Below are positions 11,053-18,536 of a stretch of DNA of 64,000 nucleotides, piece by piece. The notes under the pieces are model-generated. The model was given only the letters and a program-made list of their open reading frames with translations, had not been told where the DNA came from and ran no database searches. A program made the position numbers and the translations under genes. Where the stretch lies: the NCBI RefSeq assembly GCF_013359905.1, contig NZ_JABMCC010000121.1, forward strand, positions 1,054,001 to 1,118,000, written 5' to 3'. Source of the DNA: Paenibacillus taichungensis (GTDB lineage Bacteria > Bacillota > Bacilli > Paenibacillales > Paenibacillaceae). The first letter of the stretch is position 1. Each line of letters opens with the position of its first letter.

Positions 11053-12171
11053 GTGCGTTTAGTACATATAAACCTATTGCAGCCTGGCATGAAGCTGGGG
11101 AAACGAATTTATAGTGAAGAGGGTTTGGTGCTGCTCAGTGAGGGAGTAGAGCTGACCAGTCGGTTGATTGGACGTCTAAAGGACCTGGGGATTGGATATG
11201 TGTATATATCGGATGCAGCAACAGAGGATATCATTATTCCGGATATGCTGCAGGAAGAGACTAGGCGCAGAGCGCTAGTCGAGATCAAACAGCAGTTTCA
11301 GAGCATGTCGGGTCTCAAAACCAAAAGCCGAATCCCGCACTTCGGAAAAGCACTTAGCGGAGTAATGAATACGATTCTGGAGGACATTGGCAGTCAAAAG
11401 GAAGCGATGATTATGCTGATGGATATGAACGCCAGTGATTTTGATCTGTATAATCATTCTCTTAATGTATGTGTGTATACGCTGGTTCTTGGTGTGGCAT
11501 CAGGCTATACTCGGCAGCAGTTAATGGAGATTGGACTAGGAGCTCTGTTGCATGATATCGGTAAAACGCAGATTGCTCCAGAAATTCTGCACAAGCCGGC
11601 CAAATTGAGCGATGAGGAATTTAAAATCATACAGCAGCATACTACATATGGACATCGTATTCTCAAAGATGAACCGGGTATACCGCTCCTTGCTGCCCAT
11701 TGCGCATTACAACACCATGAACGGATTGATGGTAGCGGCTATCCTTTTGGTTTGAAAGACAAAGAGATTCATGAGTACGCCAAATGGCTGGCCCTTGCTG
11801 ATTCGTATGATGCGATGACAACCAATCGGGTATACAAACAAGCTTTGCTGCCACATCAAGCTGTGGAAGTATTATACACGGGTTCAGGGACTTTATATGA
11901 ACAGCGAATGCTGGAGAAATTCCGTGATTGCGTAGCCATTTATCCCTTAGGTATCTCCGTCACGCTGAGTACAGGGGAGGTCGGGGTTGTTGCAGACATC
12001 CATACGCGCGTTCCGCAACGACCACGTATTCGTGTTCTCAAGGATGCGGACGGCCAGACATTAAGTGCACCCTACGAGATCGATCTGTCCACAGCGTTGT
12101 CTGTTATGATTACAGGCGTTGAGGGTGTGGAAGACGCTACGCCAGCTTCAGTACGTGGCGAATTATTTTGA
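11053..12171 (+). CDS. HD-GYP domain protein (probable c-di-GMP phosphodiesterase)
   Basis: A paralogue of the gene at 7511-8560 (372 residues). The HD motif is in 'LLHDIGKTQIAPEILHKPAKLS', and the signature 'HHERIDGSGYPFGL' follows about 50 residues later. The N-terminal 130 residues ('HINLLQPGMKLGKRIYSEEG') form a regulatory domain found with many Bacillales HD-GYP proteins; there is no transmembrane segment. The GTG start at 11053 follows AGAGGATAGG. It lies downstream of the YunD-type gene with a gap of about 70 bases, so co-transcription is possible. Confidence 0.88.
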   Translation: MRLVHINLLQPGMKLGKRIYSEEGLVLLSEGVELTSRLIGRLKDLGIGYVYISDAATEDIIIPDMLQEETRRRALVEIKQQFQSMSGLKTKSRIPHFGKALSGVMNTILEDIGSQKEAMIMLMDMNASDFDLYNHSLNVCVYTLVLGVASGYTRQQLMEIGLGALLHDIGKTQIAPEILHKPAKLSDEEFKIIQQHTTYGHRILKDEPGIPLLAAHCALQHHERIDGSGYPFGLKDKEIHEYAKWLALADSYDAMTTNRVYKQALLPHQAVEVLYTGSGTLYEQRMLEKFRDCVAIYPLGISVTLSTGEVGVVADIHTRVPQRPRIRVLKDADGQTLSAPYEIDLSTALSVMITGVEGVEDATPASVRGELF

Positions 12172-12197
12172 TAACCTGACGTCAATGGATAATGGGT

Positions 12198-12254
12198 AAC
12201 GCTCATATTGTAATATCAGGACCGAGCCGGCCTGATATTACACGGGCGTTTTTT
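12198..12254 (+). terminator. Terminator after the second HD-GYP gene
   Basis: Two stacked stems: AACGCTC (12198-12204) with GGGCGTT (12244-12250) outside, and an 11-bp perfect stem (12210-12220 with 12231-12241) inside, followed by T6. Confidence 0.8.
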
Positions 12255-12391
12255 GTCATGTAATGGACAGAGCATGCTCATGCCAGAGCACAGGAAATTG
12301 TGCTATGATTAAAGATAACTCCAAAAGTTGAAGACGGGGTATGTTGTAAATAAAACTTTTTAGGTTAATAAAAGGAATAAGGTGAAGAACA

Positions 12392-13528
12392 ATGACCATG
12401 CTAAACTCAGGATCGGTAGAACCGATGCCTTTATCGCCGACTAATGATCCTTGGGATCCGATCGGCTCTTTGCGTACATATGGACGCCATGTGCTGACCA
12501 GTGTAGAAATGACCGTGACTCATCTGTGCAATATGCGCTGCGAGCATTGTGCGGTAGGAGATATGTTAACGATGCGCGAAGCACCTGCGCTTCCGCTGCC
12601 TTTGATGCTTAAAAGGCTGGATGAGGTTGAGCACCTTCAGACGATTAGTCTGACGGGTGGTGAGCCGAGCTTTAGCCAGAAGACCGTGGATGAGATGATC
12701 ATTCCGCTCCTCAAATATGCCAAGGAACGGGGCATTCGTACCCAGATCAACTCGAATCTGACGCTGGATTACCGTCGCTATGAGCAACTTCTGCCTTATC
12801 TGGACGTAATGCATATCTCATTCAATTATCTGAATGCCGATGATTTTCACCAAGTCGGGTTTGCCAACAGTGGTAGACCTGTAAAGCGGGAAGTCGCGGT
12901 GAAGATGTATGAGAAAATGATTGAAAATTCCCGTAAACTCAGTGAAGCGGGCATGTTTATCTCTGCGGAGTCCATGATTAATTTCCGTACCCATGACAAG
13001 CTTGAGGGCATTCATCAATTGATCCGTGAGATGGGCTGTGTCCGTCATGAAGTGCATCCGATGTATAATTCGAATTTTGCTTCTTCGCTGCCGGTACTTT
13101 CCCTTGATCATATGAGAGCGGCTATTCATCGTTTGTTGGATGCGCGTGACAAGGATATGTGGATGCTGTTTGGTACACTTCCGTTCTTCGCATGCAGTGC
13201 AGCAGAGCAGGATCGTGAACTGATTAACCGCCTGTATAGCGAGCCTAAAGTCACGGTTCGTAATGATCCCGACGGTCGTAACCGCGTTAACGTCAACATG
13301 TTCACCGGGAACGTGTATGTGACCGATTTTGCCGACATCCCGGCGTTTGGCAACATTCGTGACCGGAAGCTGGATGATGTATTCCATGAGTGGTCAGCTG
13401 AACATCCCTTGAATCAGACAGTGAACTGTCATTGTGATGCTGCTTCTTGCTGCGGTCCGAATCTGCTAGTGGCAGATATGTATTATAAAGGTGTGGATTT
13501 CAAATCGAGAAAAGCAATTACACGTTGA
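12392..13528 (+). CDS. yfkAB: Radical SAM protein YfkAB
   Basis: A radical SAM enzyme of 378 residues. The cluster-binding motif CxxxCxxC is C46, C50 and C53 in 'THLCNMRCEHC', and 'SLTGGEPSF' is the SAM-contacting GGE-type motif. A C-terminal CxCxxxxC ('CHCDAASC'), which defines the YfkAB subfamily, probably binds another metal or cluster. The substrate is not known. An AAGGTGAAG site precedes the ATG. It depends on Fe-S clusters, which the suf operon in this window can supply; this is a general link, not a specific one. Confidence 0.9.
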   Translation: MTMLNSGSVEPMPLSPTNDPWDPIGSLRTYGRHVLTSVEMTVTHLCNMRCEHCAVGDMLTMREAPALPLPLMLKRLDEVEHLQTISLTGGEPSFSQKTVDEMIIPLLKYAKERGIRTQINSNLTLDYRRYEQLLPYLDVMHISFNYLNADDFHQVGFANSGRPVKREVAVKMYEKMIENSRKLSEAGMFISAESMINFRTHDKLEGIHQLIREMGCVRHEVHPMYNSNFASSLPVLSLDHMRAAIHRLLDARDKDMWMLFGTLPFFACSAAEQDRELINRLYSEPKVTVRNDPDGRNRVNVNMFTGNVYVTDFADIPAFGNIRDRKLDDVFHEWSAEHPLNQTVNCHCDAASCCGPNLLVADMYYKGVDFKSRKAITR

Positions 13529-13574
13529 TATTCCAGGTGTATTCCTGAAATAGATAGAAAAGGGGAGTTTCGAC

Positions 13575-14966
13575 TTGGGTATTCATACCGAATTTCATCT
13601 TGGGCAGTTGGTATTTAATCTGGTCTGTGTGTTTCTGCTCGTATTTTTGAATGGCGTATTTGTCGCAGCGGAATTTTCTCTGGTCAAAGTTAGACAAACA
13701 CGCCTCACTCAATTACAGAGTGAAGGGAATAAGTTGGCTGGTTATGCCCTGAAGGTGAATGGTAAATTGGATGCCTATCTATCGGCAACCCAGTTCGGAA
13801 TCACGTTGACATCGCTGGGGCTTGGTTGGCTCGGTGAACCGGCCATTTCCGAATTACTGGTCGAGCCTCTGATGTTCAAGCTTGGTGTAGCAGATACAGG
13901 ACTTATATCCACGGTATCGGTCATCATCGGTTTCTGTATCATTACGTTTTTGCACATTGTGCTGGGTGAGCTTGCGCCCAAATCTCTGGCAATCCAAAAA
14001 ACAGACGGAGTGGCTTTGCTGCTATCGGCACCGTTGCTGTTATTTTATAAAATTTTCTTCCCATTCATCTGGGTACTGAACGCGTCAGCCAATGCACTGC
14101 TGCGATTGGCAGGCATTGAACCCGCCAGCGAAGGAGAGGCCCATTCGGAAGATGAGCTTCGAATTTTGATGAAGCAAAGTGCGAAAAGTGGCGTCATCGA
14201 TAAGGATGAAATCAAACTGATGGATAACATCTTTGATTTCTCGGATATGCTGGCACGTGAAATTATGCTGCCACGTACGGATATGGACTGTCTGTATACT
14301 CATATGTCGCTGGAAGAAAACCTGAAAATCATTAATGCAACGAAGCATTCCCGTTATCCTGTGGCTGTTGAGGATAAGGATGAGATTATCGGATTTATCC
14401 ACATTACCGATCTGCTTCTTGCTGAACCTGACCAGCAGCATGATCTGGCTGCGCTTGTTCGTCCGATTCTGAATGTTCCTGAATCGATGGAGATCAGTCA
14501 TGTACTTCGTCTGATGCAGAAAAAGCACTCCCAGATGACACTGGTGGTCGACGAATATGGCGGTACAGCGGGCTTGCTGACTGCTGAAGAGATTTTGGAA
14601 GAGATCGTTGGCGATCTGTATGATGAGTTCGAAGACGAACGTCCGCATATGGAGCGCAGTGGAGAAGCCTTTTCCATTGATGGTCGCTCCCTGATTGAAG
14701 AGGTTCATGAATGGACCGGTGCTGTCATTGAGGATGAGGAAGTCGATACGATTGGCGGCTGGCTGTTCAAGGAATTGGAAGGCAGCGTGGTCAAAGGTAA
14801 AACACGGGAGCAAAACGGTTATGTCTTTGAAGTGGAAGAATCCACCCGTCTCCGAATTACCAGAGTGAAGGTATATAAGCGACCTGATCCTGAAGAAAAT
14901 AAGGTCGAAATAGGAGAACAGGAACCAGGTTCGATGCAGGATGATCGTGAACGTGACAGGGACTGA
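13575..14966 (+). CDS. CNNM/CorC-type membrane protein with CBS domains (hemolysin family)
   Basis: A 463-residue membrane protein. Three or four hydrophobic segments in residues 10-170 form the DUF21/CNNM domain, followed by a CBS pair (about 210-335) and a CorC/HlyC C-terminal domain with 'VDEYGGTAGLLT'. Members are linked to magnesium or cobalt efflux or regulation. The start is a TTG at 13575, with GGGGAG 7 bases upstream. The highly charged tail 'DDRERDRD' ends the protein. Confidence 0.9.
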   Translation: MGIHTEFHLGQLVFNLVCVFLLVFLNGVFVAAEFSLVKVRQTRLTQLQSEGNKLAGYALKVNGKLDAYLSATQFGITLTSLGLGWLGEPAISELLVEPLMFKLGVADTGLISTVSVIIGFCIITFLHIVLGELAPKSLAIQKTDGVALLLSAPLLLFYKIFFPFIWVLNASANALLRLAGIEPASEGEAHSEDELRILMKQSAKSGVIDKDEIKLMDNIFDFSDMLAREIMLPRTDMDCLYTHMSLEENLKIINATKHSRYPVAVEDKDEIIGFIHITDLLLAEPDQQHDLAALVRPILNVPESMEISHVLRLMQKKHSQMTLVVDEYGGTAGLLTAEEILEEIVGDLYDEFEDERPHMERSGEAFSIDGRSLIEEVHEWTGAVIEDEEVDTIGGWLFKELEGSVVKGKTREQNGYVFEVEESTRLRITRVKVYKRPDPEENKVEIGEQEPGSMQDDRERDRD

Positions 14967-15015
14967 GTATTGATGAAATAATCATTGGGCACATAGCCTC
15001 CATATCAAATGAAGT

Positions 15016-15063
15016 GACCTTTGGACACTGCCCAGCGGGGTAAGTCGTTCGAAGGTCTTTTTT
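15016..15063 (+). terminator. Terminator after the CBS membrane protein gene
   Basis: GACCTTTGGAC at 15016-15026 pairs with GTTCGAAGGTC at 15047-15057 (one G-U pair and one mismatch), followed by a T run. Confidence 0.8.
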
Positions 15064-15188
15064 TGCGTTCAGCTAAATATGGGATTAACTTGGGGGACAG
15101 CGACATATGGTTATAGAGACGGGAAATGAAAGCTTGGAATGAAGCGATGTCGAATGTACCAAATCAGTGATGGAGGAGGCGTTGTTCT

Positions 15189-15428
15189 GTGTCAGATCCG
15201 CAGCTTCGTGCTTACGCCCCTTTTGTGGGGCCGTTTGATCCATGTCCACCGAAGACGATTCGGACGTACCTAGTTCCTCCGCAATTGTTTATCCCATTTC
15301 AGCCGATGGGCTGGCCGCAGTTCAGTCCCGCAGAAGCCTTAAGAGTTGGAACGTTGTGGCCTGCTTTATACAGTCCTTATACACCTGCGAGCTCGAAGGG
15401 AAGGAAGGTGGAAGCAGATGGAACCTGA
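15189..15428 (+). CDS. cotJA: Spore coat-associated protein CotJA
   Basis: A Pro-rich protein of 79 residues that matches CotJA ('YAPFVGPFDPCPPKTIRTYLVPPQLF...PFQPMGWPQFSPAEALRVGTLWPALYSPY'). It is part of the CotJ system of the spore coat; in Bacillus subtilis the operon is made in the mother cell. The start is GTG at 15189. It overlaps cotJB by 11 bases. Confidence 0.95.
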   Translation: MSDPQLRAYAPFVGPFDPCPPKTIRTYLVPPQLFIPFQPMGWPQFSPAEALRVGTLWPALYSPYTPASSKGRKVEADGT

Positions 15429-15693
15429 AGCACCTAAAGCCTGTGATGCAAAATACTATGAGCTGCTGGAGGAACTTCAGGCACTCGATTTTGTATTGGT
15501 TGAGTTGAATCTGTATCTGGACACCCACCCGGGCGACTATCAAAGCATCGAGCAATACAACAAATTCAGCCAGGAGCGGATGAGGGTGGCGCATGAGTTT
15601 CAGCAATTGTACGGACCTCTGATGAATTTTGGGCATGCTTTCTCCAAATATCCGTGGGAATGGTCCCAGACGCCATGGCCTTGGCAAGTATGA
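15418..15693 (+). CDS. cotJB: Spore coat protein CotJB
   Basis: A 91-residue CotJB homologue: the core 'YYELLEELQALDFVLVELNLYLDTHP' and the Trp/Pro-rich end 'YPWEWSQTPWPW' are typical. I start it at the ATG 15418, 6 bases after AAGGTGG; upstream in-frame starts lie in the cotJA coding region without a ribosome site. Translationally coupled to cotJA. Confidence 0.95.
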   Translation: MEPEAPKACDAKYYELLEELQALDFVLVELNLYLDTHPGDYQSIEQYNKFSQERMRVAHEFQQLYGPLMNFGHAFSKYPWEWSQTPWPWQV

Positions 15694-15786
15694 GATAACA
15701 GCCTCGGGTTTCCTTGCAGACGTTCCAGGCTAGGAGCTCGAGGGATCGTAACAGGTTGAATTTGATTTTATAGAGGAGGCGTCTGC

Positions 15787-16356
15787 ATGTGGGTGTATGA
15801 GAAAAAATTGCAATATCCCGTTCGGGTTAGCAAATGTGATCCTCATATGGCGAAATTGCTGGCGGAACAGTATGGGGGCGCAGACGGAGAACTGGCGGCT
15901 GCCCTGCGGTATTTGAACCAGCGGTATACGATTCCGGACAAGATTATCGGGCTGTTGAATGATATAGGAACCGAGGAATTTGCTCACTTGGAAATGATTG
16001 CAACGATGATATATAAATTGACAAAAGATGCATCGGTGGAGCAACTGGAAGCAGCGGGGCTTGGTCCAAACTACGCACAGCGTGACTCTGCACTGTTTTA
16101 TACCAATTCTTCCGGTGTGCCATTTACAGCAGCCTATATTGCCTCGAAGGGAGATCCTATCGCGGATTTGTACGAGGATATTGCAGCGGAAGAGAAGGCA
16201 CGGGCTACATATCAGTGGTTGATCGATCTTACGGATGACGTTGATCTACAGGATAGTCTCAAGTTTCTGAGGGAACGGGAGATTGTGCATTCCTTGCGTT
16301 TTCGTGAGGCAGTCGAGATTCTGAAGGATGATCGGGAGACGAAGAAGATTTTCTGA
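15787..16356 (+). CDS. cotJC: Spore coat protein CotJC, manganese catalase family
   Basis: A 189-residue ferritin-like four-helix protein related to manganese catalases; probable metal ligands are in 'ELAAALRYLNQ', 'DIGTEEFAHLEMI' and 'DIAAEEKARATYQWLI'. CotJC is a coat-associated protein and may detoxify peroxide at the spore surface. The length equals that of Bacillus subtilis CotJC. GAGGAGG precedes the ATG. It is the last gene of the cotJ operon. Confidence 0.95.
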   Translation: MWVYEKKLQYPVRVSKCDPHMAKLLAEQYGGADGELAAALRYLNQRYTIPDKIIGLLNDIGTEEFAHLEMIATMIYKLTKDASVEQLEAAGLGPNYAQRDSALFYTNSSGVPFTAAYIASKGDPIADLYEDIAAEEKARATYQWLIDLTDDVDLQDSLKFLREREIVHSLRFREAVEILKDDRETKKIF

Positions 16357-16381
16357 AAAGGACAACATATTGTTCTCATTG

Positions 16382-16408
16382 CCGTTCTCTCTCAAGAGAG
16401 CGGTTTTT
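16382..16408 (+). terminator. Terminator of cotJABC
   Basis: A 9-bp stem (16382-16390 with 16395-16403, one G-U pair), a CTCA loop and T5. Confidence 0.8.
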
Positions 16409-16494
16409 GCGATGAAAGGAATTGTTCAGATCATGCTCCTCATTGGTTTTGAGGTAAGGGTAATGGGATGTATCCAGTAAAAGTTATCATCTCA

Positions 16495-16549
16495 AAAAAA
16501 TAATAAAAAAACAGGACCGTCCTTTTTTATTAAAAAAGGCTGCCCTGCT
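16495..16549 (-). terminator. Terminator of the minus-strand KAS III cluster
   Basis: Read on the minus strand, a hairpin (arms about 16532-16549 and 16511-16528) is followed by a long T-rich run (16510-16495). Confidence 0.7.
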
Positions 16550-16572
16550 TTTTGGGGTTCCGTGTCAAACTC

Positions 16573-17565
16573 TCAGTATTCAACGACCATGGCAACATTT
16601 TGCCACCCAGCGCCAACGGTCCAGAACAGCACTTTATCACCACGCTGAATTTGGCCGGATGTTATGGCTCGATGGAATGCAATAAACGGACTGCTGGTTG
16701 AGGTGTATCCGAATTCGTCTCCAATGTAGACGGCAATATCTTCGCCAATGCCAATGTTCTCGGATACAGCACGTATATTGCCAATGGATAATTGGGAGAA
16801 ACAAGCGGCTTTGATCTCATCTGCACCGATTTCATTACGACTTAGCAAAGTTCGAATCGAATCAGAGGCAGCGCCTACACAGATGGAATCATCAAACGGT
16901 ATGAATTTTACATGGAAGGCACCTGCGTCAACACCGGTTTGGCCTAGTTTTGCAAGACCTTGTGCCGGGAAGAGAGAATTGCCGTACACACAGGTATCAG
17001 TCTGGTAAATCGAGTCAATAAATCCGACTGCCTGCTCGTCCCGTTCAACAATAACAGCTGCTGCTGCGTCCCCAAAATTCGCGAAGTACACAGGATCGTC
17101 TGGACTGGCGTGAGGAGCGATGTAATCCGAGCCAATAATCAAAGCACGACGAATTCTGGGATTGCCCAGCATCTGACGGCTAACTTGTTCAAAGGCTGCG
17201 GTCATGCCCGCACAGTTGGCATTGCTGTCAATGCAGATGGTATGGGATGCCCCGTTAATCAGGCGATGAATCATTAAGGAATTCGTAGGAAAGATGTATT
17301 CCGGCGTTTGACTTGCATAAGTAATCAGATCGATATCGGCACCGGTGAGTCCGGTCTTTTCGAGCAAATTACTGGCGGCCTCAAAGGCCATGCTTAGTGA
17401 GTTTTCATCATCGTTGTCAATTTTGTAACGTGTATCACGCCCAAGTGCCTTTAACAATCCCCGAATATCTACACCTCTTGCATCAAAATGTTCAATATAA
17501 AAGTCATTGCCCACCTTGTTCGTTGGATGATAGATATCGATATCTACAATACGAATTCCAGCCAT
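16573..17565 (-). CDS. KAS III (FabH)-like enzyme lacking the usual His and Asn
   Basis: A thiolase-fold protein of the beta-ketoacyl-ACP synthase III family (330 residues). The nucleophile is in 'SNANCAGMTAAF' (C118). Where FabH has the catalytic 'HQANLRI', this protein reads 'SQLSIGNIRAV', so the His position is Ser (S260). Where FabH has 'GNTS', this reads 'GYTS' (Tyr287 for Asn). Without the Cys-His-Asn triad, normal decarboxylating condensation is unlikely; an acyl transfer or other Claisen-type role is possible. The ATG at 17565 is 7 bases from AGGAG; the ATG at 17571 is too close. Last gene of the minus-strand cluster. It is not next to other fatty-acid genes. Confidence 0.85.
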   Translation of the reverse strand: MAGIRIVDIDIYHPTNKVGNDFYIEHFDARGVDIRGLLKALGRDTRYKIDNDDENSLSMAFEAASNLLEKTGLTGADIDLITYASQTPEYIFPTNSLMIHRLINGASHTICIDSNANCAGMTAAFEQVSRQMLGNPRIRRALIIGSDYIAPHASPDDPVYFANFGDAAAAVIVERDEQAVGFIDSIYQTDTCVYGNSLFPAQGLAKLGQTGVDAGAFHVKFIPFDDSICVGAASDSIRTLLSRNEIGADEIKAACFSQLSIGNIRAVSENIGIGEDIAVYIGDEFGYTSTSSPFIAFHRAITSGQIQRGDKVLFWTVGAGWQNVAMVVEY

Positions 17566-17619
17566 CTTCATTCTCCTCTTGAGCGGATGGGTGAACCCTC
17601 AGCATGTCCGCCTGGTTTA

Positions 17620-17970
17620 TTATGTCGTTACCGTGGAGATGATCTCAAGATTGTCCAATCCGACAGACCGTCCAAGACGGGACAGCTGCATTTTCAGAAT
17701 GGCATTATTCTCAAGCGTCAACACCACTTTTTTATATTCATCTTTTTTGAACATTTGCAGGCAGCCCTCGAGAAGAGGCACAATTTCCGGAGCAGTAACA
17801 TTCAACTTTTTGCAATCAATATTCAGCTCATACTCCTTGGTGTTAATCGGAGCGATCGTATCCTGATATGCCGAGATGGAACGTAAACCGTCTTCTTGAG
17901 AGAAAGAGCCCTCCAGTTCAATGTTCAACACCTTGTTCGGAACGTCAGTTTTCAGTATAAAACTTCCCAT
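17620..17970 (-). CDS. STAS-like small protein of unknown function
   Basis: A 116-residue soluble protein I cannot assign with certainty. The pattern 'VLNIELEGSFSQEDGLRSISAYQDTI', then a strand 'EYELNIDCKKLNV', then a helix 'PEIVPLLEGCLQMF', resembles the STAS/SpoIIAA fold. I see no clear phosphorylatable Ser/Asp typical of anti-anti-sigma factors. It sits between the KAS III-like gene (54 bases away) and the CMD-like gene, behind its own promoter-like sequence. A partner or scaffold role for the neighbouring enzymes is a guess. Confidence 0.6.
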   Translation of the reverse strand: MGSFILKTDVPNKVLNIELEGSFSQEDGLRSISAYQDTIAPINTKEYELNIDCKKLNVTAPEIVPLLEGCLQMFKKDEYKKVVLTLENNAILKMQLSRLGRSVGLDNLEIISTVTT

Positions 17971-18085
17971 GATTGTTCTCTCTCCTTTAAATGAGTTAAG
18001 GCTATCCTGCTAACCAAGACATAGGCCTTGAGGCCCTCGCTGACTGCTTCTGAGATGTAGCTGATTCGAAGGATAATTTAACCAT

Positions 18086-18115
18086 ATTATAAAGGTAGAG
18101 ATGTAATAAGATCAA
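18086..18115 (-). promoter_or_regulatory. Sigma-A-type promoter inside the KAS III cluster
   Basis: On the minus strand, -35 TTGATC (18115-18110) and a perfect -10 TATAAT (18091-18086) are separated by 18 bp. It lies in the 185-base gap before the STAS-like gene and would drive it and the KAS III-like gene. Confidence 0.55.
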
Positions 18116-18155
18116 TAAAAAAGTCGAATCGTGTATAAAAATGTAGAAGAGTGAA

Positions 18156-18524
18156 TTATTGGATTTCATCCAGTGTAGTGAGCAATATATTAAAAGCACT
18201 GATGATTCGTGGGGCGCCAACACAAGGTGCCAGATGCAGCAAAATTCCTTTGAGCTGATCCACGGTTACACCGACACTTAGCGCCATCGTATAATGAACC
18301 CCCAACTGCTCATACTGCCCCTGTGAGATCAGTGAGGAGATAATCGCAACTTCCTTCCATTGATCGGTGATGGTTGTACGCTGAAAAATATCCCCGTAAG
18401 CTGTTCCCATAATAAACTCGGCGAGCTCAGGGAACTGATCCTTAATCGGTGCCAGTGCTTTTGCACCATATTCACCGGAAAGCTTTGCAAAACGCTCCAA
18501 TCCTTGAGTCACTTGTTCACTCAT
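18156..18524 (-). CDS. Carboxymuconolactone decarboxylase (CMD)-like protein
   Basis: A 122-residue all-helical protein of the CMD/AhpD superfamily ('DQWKEVAIISSLISQGQYEQLGVHYTMALSVGVTVDQLKGILLHLAPCVGAPR'). The family His is kept in 'GVHYTMALSVG', but there is no CxxC, so a peroxidase activity like AhpD is unlikely. Closer in form to decarboxylase/hydrolase members. GGAGGAAC precedes the ATG, and it starts 12 bases after the stop of the TPP-enzyme gene, so the two are co-expressed. Confidence 0.85.
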   Translation of the reverse strand: MSEQVTQGLERFAKLSGEYGAKALAPIKDQFPELAEFIMGTAYGDIFQRTTITDQWKEVAIISSLISQGQYEQLGVHYTMALSVGVTVDQLKGILLHLAPCVGAPRIISAFNILLTTLDEIQ

Positions 18525-18536
18525 GCTATGTTCCTC

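Noticed and set aside
16573-17565. The KAS III-like gene as the housekeeping fabH
   Set aside because: The His and Asn of the active site are replaced and no fatty-acid synthesis gene is adjacent.
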